5,604 nucleotides of DNA from Clostridia bacterium. Lineage in GTDB: Bacteria; Bacillota; Clostridia; TANB77; CAG-508. The position numbers and the translations under genes are program-made. The number at the start of each line of letters is the position of its first letter. The stretch's first letter is position 1. The notes beneath the pieces were generated by a model, which made no database searches, had not been told where the DNA came from, and worked only from the letters and a program-made list of their open reading frames with translations. This document shows positions 1-5,604 of the stretch, piece by piece. The DNA lies in assembly GCA_022790685.1 (NCBI GenBank), contig JAAVXQ010000093.1, positions 1-5,604 of the forward strand, written 5' to 3'.

Positions 1-6
1 CCCCTG

Positions 7-35
7 TTGCAATATTATGTAAATTATGTTATAAT
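7..35 (+). promoter_or_regulatory. Sigma-A-type promoter with extended -10, upstream of the 58-aa gene
   Basis: A -35-like TTGCAA (7-12) is followed by a 17-base spacer and a perfect -10 TATAAT (30-35). A TG one base before the -10 (27-28) makes it an extended -10 element. Transcription should start near 41-43, giving a leader of about 26 bases that contains only the ribosome-binding site of the small gene. The hexamers and spacing are read directly; promoter activity is inferred. Confidence 0.8.
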
Positions 36-68
36 AAAGTTCTAAAATATTTGAAAGGGTGATATTTT

Positions 69-245
69 ATGTTATATGTAAATATCAAACTTGATGATAA
101 AAAGCAGTTTATTTTTGATGCTAGCCTTCGGAGAATCCTCTTTGATTTAGCAAATGCTGATAACTTTGAGGATGAAGATTTTTATCCGAGCTATCTTAAT
201 GATAAAAGGCCTAAAAGATACTATAAGTTTCAAAAAGAAAACTAA
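69..245 (+). CDS. Small orphan protein of 58 residues, unknown function
   Basis: I do not recognise this protein. It starts at ATG 69, 5 bases after a strong Shine-Dalgarno element (AGGGTGAT, 56-63), and ends at TAA 243-245. The N-terminus looks like a short beta strand (MLYVNIKLDDKKQFIF). A predicted helix follows (about residues 18-30, SLRRILFDLANA), then an acidic stretch (NFEDEDF, 32-38), and the tail from residue 46 is strongly basic and aromatic (KRPKRYYKF). There is no signal peptide, membrane segment or cysteine. The reality of the gene rests on its setting: a near-consensus promoter lies just upstream and an intrinsic terminator starts 35 bases after the stop, so it forms a one-gene transcript of roughly 270 bases. 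It uses some G/C-ending codons (CGG, AGG, CTC, CCG, ATC) that are rare in the neighbouring genes, so it may have a different history. A small regulatory or nucleic-acid-binding protein is possible, but this is speculation. Confidence 0.72.
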   Translation: MLYVNIKLDDKKQFIFDASLRRILFDLANADNFEDEDFYPSYLNDKRPKRYYKFQKEN

Positions 246-280
246 AGAGACTTTTATATAATATACCACAATCCACCCTT

Positions 281-312
281 GCTCTCCATTCTTTGGAGAG
301 CTCTTTTATTTT
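281..312 (+). terminator. Intrinsic terminator of the 58-aa gene
   Basis: A perfect 7-bp stem, GCTCTCC (281-287) with GGAGAGC (295-301), encloses a 7-base loop and is followed by the T-rich tract TCTTTTATTTT. It lies 35 bases after the small gene's stop codon and before the next promoter, so it should insulate the HD gene from upstream transcription. Confidence 0.85.
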
Positions 313-352
313 GAATATTTTTAGTATTAATGTATATTTATATTTCTCTTAA

Positions 353-381
353 TTGACTTTTTTATTCTTAAGATATATTAT
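353..381 (+). promoter_or_regulatory. Sigma-A-type promoter of the HD-domain gene
   Basis: The -35 is TTGACT (353-358, five of six consensus bases), the spacer is exactly 17 bases, and the -10 is TATTAT (376-381, five of six). The expected start near 388 leaves a leader of about 20 bases before the ATG at 411. No operator-like dyad is evident over it. Confidence 0.78.
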
Positions 382-410
382 AAAAAAAATATTTTTAGGA
401 GACTATTACA

Positions 411-1055
411 ATGTATAATTATCCAAAACAAGATTTAAATGAAAAATTAGTAGAATATATAGAAAAAAATATATTTCCACAATATGATTTAAATGAAGAA
501 GGTCATAATATTAATCACATAATAACTGTTATTAATCATGCTTTTGATATCGCAAAAAACTATAATATCGATATTAATATACTCTATACTGTAGTCGCTT
601 ATCATGATATTGCTCATCACATTGATAAAGACAAACACGAAAAAATCTCTGCTGATATTATGTATAAAGATTTGAATTTAAGTACGTTTTTTAATAAAGA
701 AGAACTTAATACTATAAAATATGCTATTGAAGATCATAGAGCTTCTTCTTCAAAAATTCCTAGAAGTATTTATGGTAAGATTGTTTCAGCAGCAGATAAA
801 AATTTAACTTTAAAAGATGCAATCTTAAGAACATACTTCTATACCAAAAAACATTCTCCCGAATATAATACAGATGAAAAAATATTTGATAGAATATATG
901 AACATTTATCAGAAAAATTTGGAGAAAATGGCTATGCTAAAATTTATATAAAAGACGAAAAATTTGATAATTTTAAAAAAGAAATTATAGAATTATTAAA
1001 AAATAAAGACAATTTCTACAAAGTTGTAAAACATACTATTAAAAATTATGTATAA
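411..1055 (+). CDS. HD-superfamily metal-dependent phosphohydrolase, 214 aa
   Basis: This is a probable cytoplasmic enzyme of the HD superfamily, whose members hydrolyse phosphoester bonds, often in nucleotides, using bound divalent metals. The substrate cannot be read from the sequence. The metal-ligand pattern is complete: GHNINH (H32 and H36), the HD pair in AYHDIAHH (H65, D66), a conserved DHRASS segment (D108, H109) and the late aspartate in SAADKN (D129). The DHRASS...PRSIYGKIVSAADKN block followed by a FGENGYAK motif (about 170-177) is typical of a clostridial group usually annotated only as HD domain-containing protein. The length of 214 residues fits a stand-alone HD protein with a C-terminal helical extension, and there are no membrane segments. 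ATG 411 is chosen because AGGAG (397-401) sits 9 bases upstream and no alternative is better placed. The gene has its own promoter and convergent neighbours, so it is probably transcribed alone. The superfamily is secure; the specific activity is unknown. Confidence 0.93.
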   Translation: MYNYPKQDLNEKLVEYIEKNIFPQYDLNEEGHNINHIITVINHAFDIAKNYNIDINILYTVVAYHDIAHHIDKDKHEKISADIMYKDLNLSTFFNKEELNTIKYAIEDHRASSSKIPRSIYGKIVSAADKNLTLKDAILRTYFYTKKHSPEYNTDEKIFDRIYEHLSEKFGENGYAKIYIKDEKFDNFKKEIIELLKNKDNFYKVVKHTIKNYV

Positions 1056-1129
1056 ACTAATCTTTATTTTATAGTATTATTTTAAGATAACAATTAATTA
1101 AAAAATATAAAAATTTAATTAAATATATA

Positions 1130-1183
1130 AATAAAGAGTTGCTAATTATATTTTCACTTATATTAACAGCTCTTTGTTTTGTT
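1130..1183. terminator. Long hairpin, probable bidirectional terminator between convergent genes
   Basis: The arms at 1133-1146 and 1162-1175 pair over 14 positions, AAAGAGTTGCTAAT against ATTAACAGCTCTTT, with one G-U pair and one C-A mismatch. The loop is about 15 bases. On the plus strand the stem runs into GTTTTGTTTG, which suits termination of the HD gene. On the minus strand it runs into CTCTTTATTTATATA, a broken U-tract that could terminate the 594-aa gene. It is the only strong hairpin between the two convergent genes. Use in the plus direction is the more convincing of the two. Confidence 0.72.
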
Positions 1184-1274
1184 TGTGTATTACAATTTTC
1201 TGCTTTTCTATTAATTGACTTGTATATATATCATCACCTATTTTTGCATTAATAAAATATTTTTTATCTAACAT
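1158..1274 (-). CDS. Possible 38-aa small ORF downstream of the 594-aa gene (doubtful)
   Basis: On the minus strand an ORF runs from ATG at 1274 to TAA at 1158-1160. The product begins MLDKKYFINAKIGDDIYTSQ and ends KQNKELLI. Its composition is protein-like (charged, alternating hydrophobic residues), and it would lie on the same transcript as the 594-aa gene, whose stop is 52 bases upstream. Two points count against it. The nearest purine-rich site (AAGGA) is about 16 bases before the ATG, too far for a good ribosome-binding site. Its last codons also overlap the loop and one arm of the terminator hairpin. It could be a degraded gene end, a real small protein or chance in AT-rich DNA. I do not recognise it. 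Confidence 0.22.
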   Translation of the reverse strand: MLDKKYFINAKIGDDIYTSQLIEKQKIVIHKQNKELLI

Positions 1275-1326
1275 GTTTTTACATATATAATCCTTACATT
1301 ACTAGTTTTATCCTTCTTAAAATTTA

Positions 1327-3111
1327 CTATTTTTCTTCTTCTCTTTCTAATGCCAGGAATTTATCTAATTCATCTATATCTATTGTTATACCTTCTCCTA
1401 AAACTATATGATATTTTGCTTTAAAATAGTCTGCTACTTTTTTCATTCCTTCTGCTTGAGATTTTAGTAATATGTCTATTCCTTTACAATCCTCTCCTTC
1501 ATATAAAAATAACTTTAAGGGTTGACTTTTTATACTATCACTTTCTAATAATCTTTTTCCAATTAATGACAAATAATCTTTTGTCGTTTTTTTATCGTTT
1601 CCATCAGAAAATCTATATCTTAAAAAATCTACTACTGACGAATCTACCATATCTCTTGGTATTGCAATCCCTGTAGTCTTTTCTACTAAATGCATTATCA
1701 TTTCTCTATTTTCTTCTGACATTACTGCTCTATCTTTTATATTTCCTTTTTCATCAATTCTAAAACTTCCATATGCTCCAATTGCACCTTCTACTAGTCT
1801 TGGCATATTATTCTTAATAGAAAGCTCTCTTAATTCTTGAAATCTTTTACTAGTAATCTCTTTGTTTGCAGTAGTCATAATATATAAACTTGTTCTTATC
1901 CCCTGTTCTTGTTCAATTTGCTTTAACTTACTAAACAATTTACTTATCCTTTTATTTCCTATCTTCTTTCTCAAAGATATGTCTTTAGTATCTGCCCACA
2001 AAAAAATTACTGGTATTACATATTCCTTTACTGTTGGCATGCCTTGTAGTAAAGCTATTCTTTGTTCTAGTTCTTGAATTTGTTTATCTAGCTTTACTTC
2101 TGGGAATTTTCTAGTCTTTTCTTCTTTTCTTCTTAGTTCTTCTTTTTTTCTTTCTTCTAGCTCTTCTAATCTTTTTCTTTCTTTTTCTTTTGCCAAAGCT
2201 TTTTCTTTTTTTATCTTTTCAGCTTTTCTTGCTATTTCTGCCTCGTTTCTTATAGTCTGCATTCTTTGAGCTTTTGCCTCTAATTCTCTAAAATTTTCAA
2301 GAATATCTGCCAAAACTCTTTTTTCAGAAATAGTTTCTGACATTTGATAGAAAAAGTTAATTACCTCTTCTTTTGGACATTTTAAGGCATCAGTAGATAT
2401 TATTATTGCATCTGCTATATCCAAAAAATCTTGTTCTGATAAAAATCTCCCAAATTTTTCAAATTCAAATTGTATATTTCTTTTTTTTCCTTTCATATAT
2501 TCTTCTATTTTATCAGTTTTACTTTTTCTATATTTCACTAATTCTGACAGAAAAACTTTATTCATACAATAAATAGTTTCGTCTCTATCATTTTTGTTTC
2601 CTATACTATAAAACATAAATTCCAAAAAAGCCATTTTCTTTAAAGATTCTTCATCTATTTCACACTTTGAATTTGGTACTAAAGCTTCTCTTTCATCTGC
2701 TGTTTGTTGAAAACTTAAAAAACTTATATATTTTGTATTTAAATAATATAAAATTCTAAATTTTTCTTCTACTTTTAAATTATCAAATTTTTCTTTTACA
2801 TAATCATCTTTATTTATATCTAGCAATTGCCATGCACCGCAGGAATTTATTAAAGCTACTATACCTTCAAAATATCTATTTAAAAGTAAATCTAATGTTT
2901 TATCAAAAGGTTTTAAAGACTTTTCATCTTCTGGTATATTAAGTACATCATCAATATCTAAAATAAATTTTATATCCATAGTCATACTTTCAAAGCTTCT
3001 ATATTTTTTACGACCTTTTAAAAGATTAGCCTTTTCTAACCTTTTTTCTAAGTCAGAATTTAATTCTAATCTTCTTTTTCTAAATTCAGTTATTAGTTCT
3101 TTTTTATTCAT
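1327..3111 (-). CDS. Uncharacterised 594-aa coiled-coil protein with possible degenerate HAD-like C-terminal domain
   Basis: I do not recognise the family. Residues 1-270 look like an alpha-helical globular region, including a conspicuous FILDIDDVL at 49-57. Residues about 270-355 form a highly charged coiled coil rich in E, K and R (for example KEKERKRLEELEERKKEELR, about 308-327). Residues about 362-594 look like a mixed alpha/beta domain. That domain resembles Cof-type HAD phosphatases in order and spacing: a hydrophobic strand ending FLWADT (370-375) where motif I would sit, a strand ending in TTAN (413-416) at the motif II distance, GAIGAYGSFRIDEKGNI (442-458) like the strand after motif II, then lysines near 550-557 and LGEGITID (571-578) at the motif III and IV positions. 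The nucleophilic Asp of motif I appears replaced by W372, so catalysis is doubtful; this fold call is my inference. There is no signal peptide or membrane segment, so it is probably cytoplasmic. The ATG at 3111 is supported by AGGA (3118-3121) with a 6-base spacer. It is divergent from the DUF2207 gene and convergent with the HD gene. Confidence 0.9.
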   Translation of the reverse strand: MNKKELITEFRKRRLELNSDLEKRLEKANLLKGRKKYRSFESMTMDIKFILDIDDVLNIPEDEKSLKPFDKTLDLLLNRYFEGIVALINSCGAWQLLDINKDDYVKEKFDNLKVEEKFRILYYLNTKYISFLSFQQTADEREALVPNSKCEIDEESLKKMAFLEFMFYSIGNKNDRDETIYCMNKVFLSELVKYRKSKTDKIEEYMKGKKRNIQFEFEKFGRFLSEQDFLDIADAIIISTDALKCPKEEVINFFYQMSETISEKRVLADILENFRELEAKAQRMQTIRNEAEIARKAEKIKKEKALAKEKERKRLEELEERKKEELRRKEEKTRKFPEVKLDKQIQELEQRIALLQGMPTVKEYVIPVIFLWADTKDISLRKKIGNKRISKLFSKLKQIEQEQGIRTSLYIMTTANKEITSKRFQELRELSIKNNMPRLVEGAIGAYGSFRIDEKGNIKDRAVMSEENREMIMHLVEKTTGIAIPRDMVDSSVVDFLRYRFSDGNDKKTTKDYLSLIGKRLLESDSIKSQPLKLFLYEGEDCKGIDILLKSQAEGMKKVADYFKAKYHIVLGEGITIDIDELDKFLALEREEEK

Positions 3112-3237
3112 ACTTTATCCTAAAATTTATATTAGTTTACAATTACTTACTTTATTGGTACATCCTATACTTATATATTAAATTTAACTTGGTAGCTATA
3201 ATATTTTTTCTTCTTAAACTCTCAAATTCCTTATTAC

Positions 3238-3266
3238 AGTATATCATCATTTTAGTTTATAAACAA
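3238..3266 (-). promoter_or_regulatory. Candidate promoter for the 594-aa gene
   Basis: Read on the minus strand, a weak -35 TTGTTT (3266-3261) is followed by a 17-base spacer and -10 TATACT (3243-3238). A TG one base upstream of the -10 makes it an extended -10 element. It would give a leader of roughly 120 bases ahead of the ATG at 3111. Other loose matches closer to the gene (for example TATAAG near 3170) have no acceptable -35. This is the best candidate but it is weak. Confidence 0.38.
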
Positions 3267-3360
3267 TAAATTCAAGTATTTTATCATTAAATATAATTTT
3301 TGACATTATCTATTTTATATTTGCTTGTTTAAATTTAATTAATTATTTCTATAAATCTCA

Positions 3361-3389
3361 TTTACAAAAATATATATTTTACTTATAAT
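3361..3389 (+). promoter_or_regulatory. Sigma-A-type promoter of the DUF2207 gene
   Basis: The -35 is TTTACA (3361-3366, five of six consensus bases), the spacer is 17 bases of A/T-rich sequence, and the -10 is a perfect TATAAT (3384-3389). The expected start is near 3396, leaving a short leader of about 28 bases that contains the GGGGAG ribosome-binding site. Confidence 0.8.
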
Positions 3390-3410
3390 TTTTATATATA
3401 AATAATATTT

Positions 3411-3416
3411 GGGGAG
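3411..3416 (+). promoter_or_regulatory. Ribosome-binding site that fixes the DUF2207 start at 3424
   Basis: GGGGAG sits 7 bases before ATG 3424, an ideal distance. An upstream in-frame TTG (3409-3411) would extend the protein by five residues (MGRKQ), but it overlaps this site and has no ribosome-binding site of its own. The ATG is therefore the true start. Confidence 0.88.
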
Positions 3417-3423
3417 AAAACAA

Positions 3424-5583
3424 ATGAAATATTTAAAATACTTTTGGAATCAATTAAAAAAACAAGTTCAAATCTTTCTCATAAAATCAGTTCCGTTTTT
3501 AATTATAGCACTTTTTATATTTCTTTCTTTTGTAGCTGAAGGTTATACCTTTGAAGATTTTGGATTTGATGGATTTAGTTTAAATCCTAATGATTATTGT
3601 AATCTAACCGACGTTGATTACACAGCAGTATTACATGATGATTTAACAGGAAAAGCCTATGTAGAAATTACTGAATATTTAACTTTTGATGTACATGCTA
3701 GTTCACGTTCAAATCCTTATAAAGAACTTTGGCGAGAACTTCCAGAAGATTATGTTGATGGTTTGAAAGTAGACTACAATGTTATATCAGTTTCACAAAT
3801 TTTAAGTGATGGTACAGAAATACCTTACTTATATAATTATAAAATGTACTGGGAAGATGAAGATTATACAGAAGATTCAACTATGCGTTGGTACCATAGT
3901 GACGGTTTTGGAATATACCCTGATAATGATGAGTCTTTACTAATATATATTCCATGGACCTATAGAGAAAAAATGACCTTTAAAATCGTATACACCATGA
4001 ATAACGCTGCTCTAAAATATAAGGACTGTTCTGAACTATATTTAAGTATGTATTCAGGAAACAGTATTACAAAATTAAATTCTTATAAAGCTCAAATTCT
4101 TATACCAAATGAAATAATGCCCAATTCTTATTATTCATATACTTTTGGAACAAAAAATAGTAGATTTCCGTATACGGAATCTGATTCTATAAATTCTGGA
4201 TATCATACTTTTTCAATAAATTTAGATAAGTCTGATTTACAGTTTAATTTTCATAATCGCTATTTAGAATTTTGTTTACTTTCATATGGCGAAGATAAGC
4301 ATATATTCACAAAATATGCACCTAAGAATAGATATACCTATGACAATGTTTTAAAGGAATGTATATCTGAAAATGAATATTATGAAAAAGAAAATGAAAT
4401 ATTTCATAATTTAAAAATATGTTTATTAATAGGATCTATTTTAACTTCTATTTTTATAATAAAAAATGCAATACAAAAATTTAATAAAGCAAAAGAAAAA
4501 TTTAATTTCTATGAACCTGAAACTGATTTTGAATATTTTAGAGAAATACCTAGTGATTTAGACCCTCTATTTGCATCAGAACTTGTTTTTATGAAAGACC
4601 CCTTTAATGAAAATAAAGAAAAAAAAGAAGAATATGCTGCTATTTTACTTAGCTTAATAAGAAAAAAATATGTAAAGATTAGTAAAAGTGATAGTTATCA
4701 AGACTGGCTTAACTATAATACAATAATTACATTAGAGCCTTTGCGTACAACTTATCAGCCTTCAAATTCAGAGGACTCTCTTGAACCTTCTTATTGTACA
4801 ATAAATGGTAGCGGAAATATTTTAGAACCACTTACCACTTCTGAAAGATTATATTTTGAACTTTTAGAAAAACATGCTAGAATATATAATAACTCAATTA
4901 CAGTAGAGCAATTACAAAAGAAAATAAATGAGGACTATAGAGCTACAAATACTTTTGTAAATGATATAGAAAAGAAACCTATTCTAGAAAATGGTGTAAT
5001 GCAGGGTTATTTCCAGCAAGCAAACTATGATGTAATAAAAAAACAATTACTTAACAGTGCTAAATCAAGTTTTATTTGGTCCTTAATAACATTATTATTA
5101 GTAAATGGTATTTCATATTTTACACCTCTTGCTCTTGGTTTTGGAGCATATACAATATTAGGTATTGCTTTATTTTGGAAATATTTTTATTTAACTATTA
5201 AATCTAGTGAGTTAATTTTATTTACACAATATGGTGTAAATGAACAAGCTAAATGGTATGGTTTATATAACTTTTTAAATAGTGATAGTTTAATAAATGA
5301 AAAAGAAATACCAGATTTAGTATTATGGGAAAAATATTTAATTTATGCAACTGCTTTTGGTATTTCAGAAAAAGTTATAAATGCTATAAAAATTAATGCT
5401 GTGAAATTAGATATTGATACTAGTCCTGTACTTAATCATCACTCTTATATTCATTCATCTAGTTTTCATAGAACCTCAAGATCCTTTGGTCACTCAATTC
5501 ACACTTCATCAAGAGGTGGATTCGGTGGACATGGCTACGGTGGTGGAGGCCGTGGCGGTGGCGGAGGTGGCGGTGGTCACTAA
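3424..5583 (+). CDS. DUF2207-family (YciQ-like) membrane protein, 719 aa, His/Gly-rich C-terminus
   Basis: This is a predicted cell-membrane protein of the DUF2207 type; members are widespread and I know of no firmly established function. The order is typical of the family. An N-terminal membrane segment or uncleaved signal anchor (about 17-39) is followed by an extracytoplasmic beta-rich DUF2207 domain (about 60-290) with the characteristic pattern YTAVLHDDLTGKAYVEITEY...LWRELP (66-107). A second membrane segment lies at about 329-348. A cytoplasmic part (about 350-545) contains an alternating helix/strand segment EYAAILLSLIRKKYVKIS (403-420). A hydrophobic pair (about 548-590) follows, then the conserved LWEKYLIYATAFGISEKV (634-651). 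The last 50 residues form a flexible tail ending in a glycine run, as is common in the family. Here the tail also has eight histidines (672, 673, 677, 682, 690, 693, 703, 719). The length is near the upper part of the usual range. Start choice rests on GGGGAG at 3411-3416. No terminator is visible before the window ends, so a downstream partner gene cannot be excluded. Confidence 0.9.
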   Translation: MKYLKYFWNQLKKQVQIFLIKSVPFLIIALFIFLSFVAEGYTFEDFGFDGFSLNPNDYCNLTDVDYTAVLHDDLTGKAYVEITEYLTFDVHASSRSNPYKELWRELPEDYVDGLKVDYNVISVSQILSDGTEIPYLYNYKMYWEDEDYTEDSTMRWYHSDGFGIYPDNDESLLIYIPWTYREKMTFKIVYTMNNAALKYKDCSELYLSMYSGNSITKLNSYKAQILIPNEIMPNSYYSYTFGTKNSRFPYTESDSINSGYHTFSINLDKSDLQFNFHNRYLEFCLLSYGEDKHIFTKYAPKNRYTYDNVLKECISENEYYEKENEIFHNLKICLLIGSILTSIFIIKNAIQKFNKAKEKFNFYEPETDFEYFREIPSDLDPLFASELVFMKDPFNENKEKKEEYAAILLSLIRKKYVKISKSDSYQDWLNYNTIITLEPLRTTYQPSNSEDSLEPSYCTINGSGNILEPLTTSERLYFELLEKHARIYNNSITVEQLQKKINEDYRATNTFVNDIEKKPILENGVMQGYFQQANYDVIKKQLLNSAKSSFIWSLITLLLVNGISYFTPLALGFGAYTILGIALFWKYFYLTIKSSELILFTQYGVNEQAKWYGLYNFLNSDSLINEKEIPDLVLWEKYLIYATAFGISEKVINAIKINAVKLDIDTSPVLNHHSYIHSSSFHRTSRSFGHSIHTSSRGGFGGHGYGGGGRGGGGGGGGH

Positions 5584-5604
5584 TATTAGCCAAAATTAAA
5601 TTTA

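Larger units (their letters stand above)
3112..3423. other. AT-rich divergent intergenic spacer
   Basis: This 312-base spacer separates the start codons of the divergent 594-aa and DUF2207 genes. It carries the clear plus-strand promoter at 3361-3389, a weaker candidate minus-strand promoter at 3238-3266, and the two ribosome-binding sites at its ends. Between about 3267 and 3360 I see no gene, strong hairpin, long repeat or RNA element. A 32-codon minus-strand ORF at 3152-3250 lacks a ribosome-binding site and is not accepted as a gene. Confidence 0.6.

Noticed and set aside
1094..1122. Inverted repeat TTAATTAAA / TTTAATTAA
   Set aside because: It is a 9-bp A/T-only dyad in an A/T-only stretch; the stem would be very weak and such dyads arise often by chance at this composition.
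1862..2077. A 71-codon plus-strand ORF
   Set aside because: It lies wholly antisense to the 594-aa gene, has no ribosome-binding site, and its Cys/Ser/Leu-rich product is what the complement of that coding sequence would give.
3152..3250. A 32-codon minus-strand ORF in the divergent spacer
   Set aside because: There is no Shine-Dalgarno sequence before its ATG and it overlaps the candidate promoter of the 594-aa gene; short ORFs of this size are expected by chance.
3409..3423. TTG start extending the DUF2207 protein by five residues
   Set aside because: The TTG overlaps the GGGGAG site that serves ATG 3424 and has no ribosome-binding site of its own.
5414..5599. A 61-codon plus-strand ORF in another frame of the DUF2207 gene's 3' end
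   Set aside because: Its Val/Ala repeats are the frame-shifted reading of the glycine codons, and the frame is unsupported by a ribosome-binding site.
1..5604. Possible mobile element, CRISPR array, toxin-antitoxin pair or recoded genetic code
   Set aside because: There are no transposase or integrase motifs, no regularly spaced repeats and no overlapping small gene pair. In-frame TGA codons are absent and tryptophan is encoded by TGG.

Overview
The window is very AT-rich chromosomal DNA, probably from a Clostridia-like Bacillota (Firmicutes) genome. Three things point that way: strong purine-rich Shine-Dalgarno sites, near-consensus sigma-A-type promoters, and A/T-ending codon use dominated by AAA, GAA, AAT and ATA. 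The genes read with the standard code, since tryptophans are TGG, no gene contains an in-frame TGA, and the stops are TAA or TAG. No rRNA, tRNA, CRISPR array, transposase, integrase or other sign of a mobile element is visible.

Layout from left to right. (1) Bases 7-312 form a self-contained small transcription unit: an extended -10 promoter, a good ribosome-binding site, a 58-residue protein of unknown function (69-245) and an intrinsic terminator. (2) Bases 353-1055 hold a second single-gene unit, with a strong promoter and a 214-residue HD-superfamily metal-dependent phosphohydrolase. (3) A long hairpin at about 1130-1183 separates it from a convergent minus-strand gene and could terminate transcription from both sides. 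(4) Bases 1327-3111 on the minus strand encode a 594-residue protein I cannot assign to a family. It has a helical N-terminal region, a highly charged coiled coil and a C-terminal globular domain that looks to me like a degenerate HAD-like fold. (5) A 312-base AT-rich divergent spacer carries a clear plus-strand promoter and a weaker candidate minus-strand promoter. (6) Bases 3424-5583 on the plus strand encode a 719-residue membrane protein of the DUF2207 (YciQ-like) type, ending in a His/Gly-rich tail.

Every gene appears to have its own promoter or is separated from its neighbours by a terminator or a change of strand. The window therefore looks like a run of independent single-gene units, not one operon, and nothing in it ties the four proteins to one pathway. 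The least understood elements are the 594-residue coiled-coil protein and the 58-residue orphan gene. I see no convincing defence, toxin-antitoxin or other multigene accessory system.
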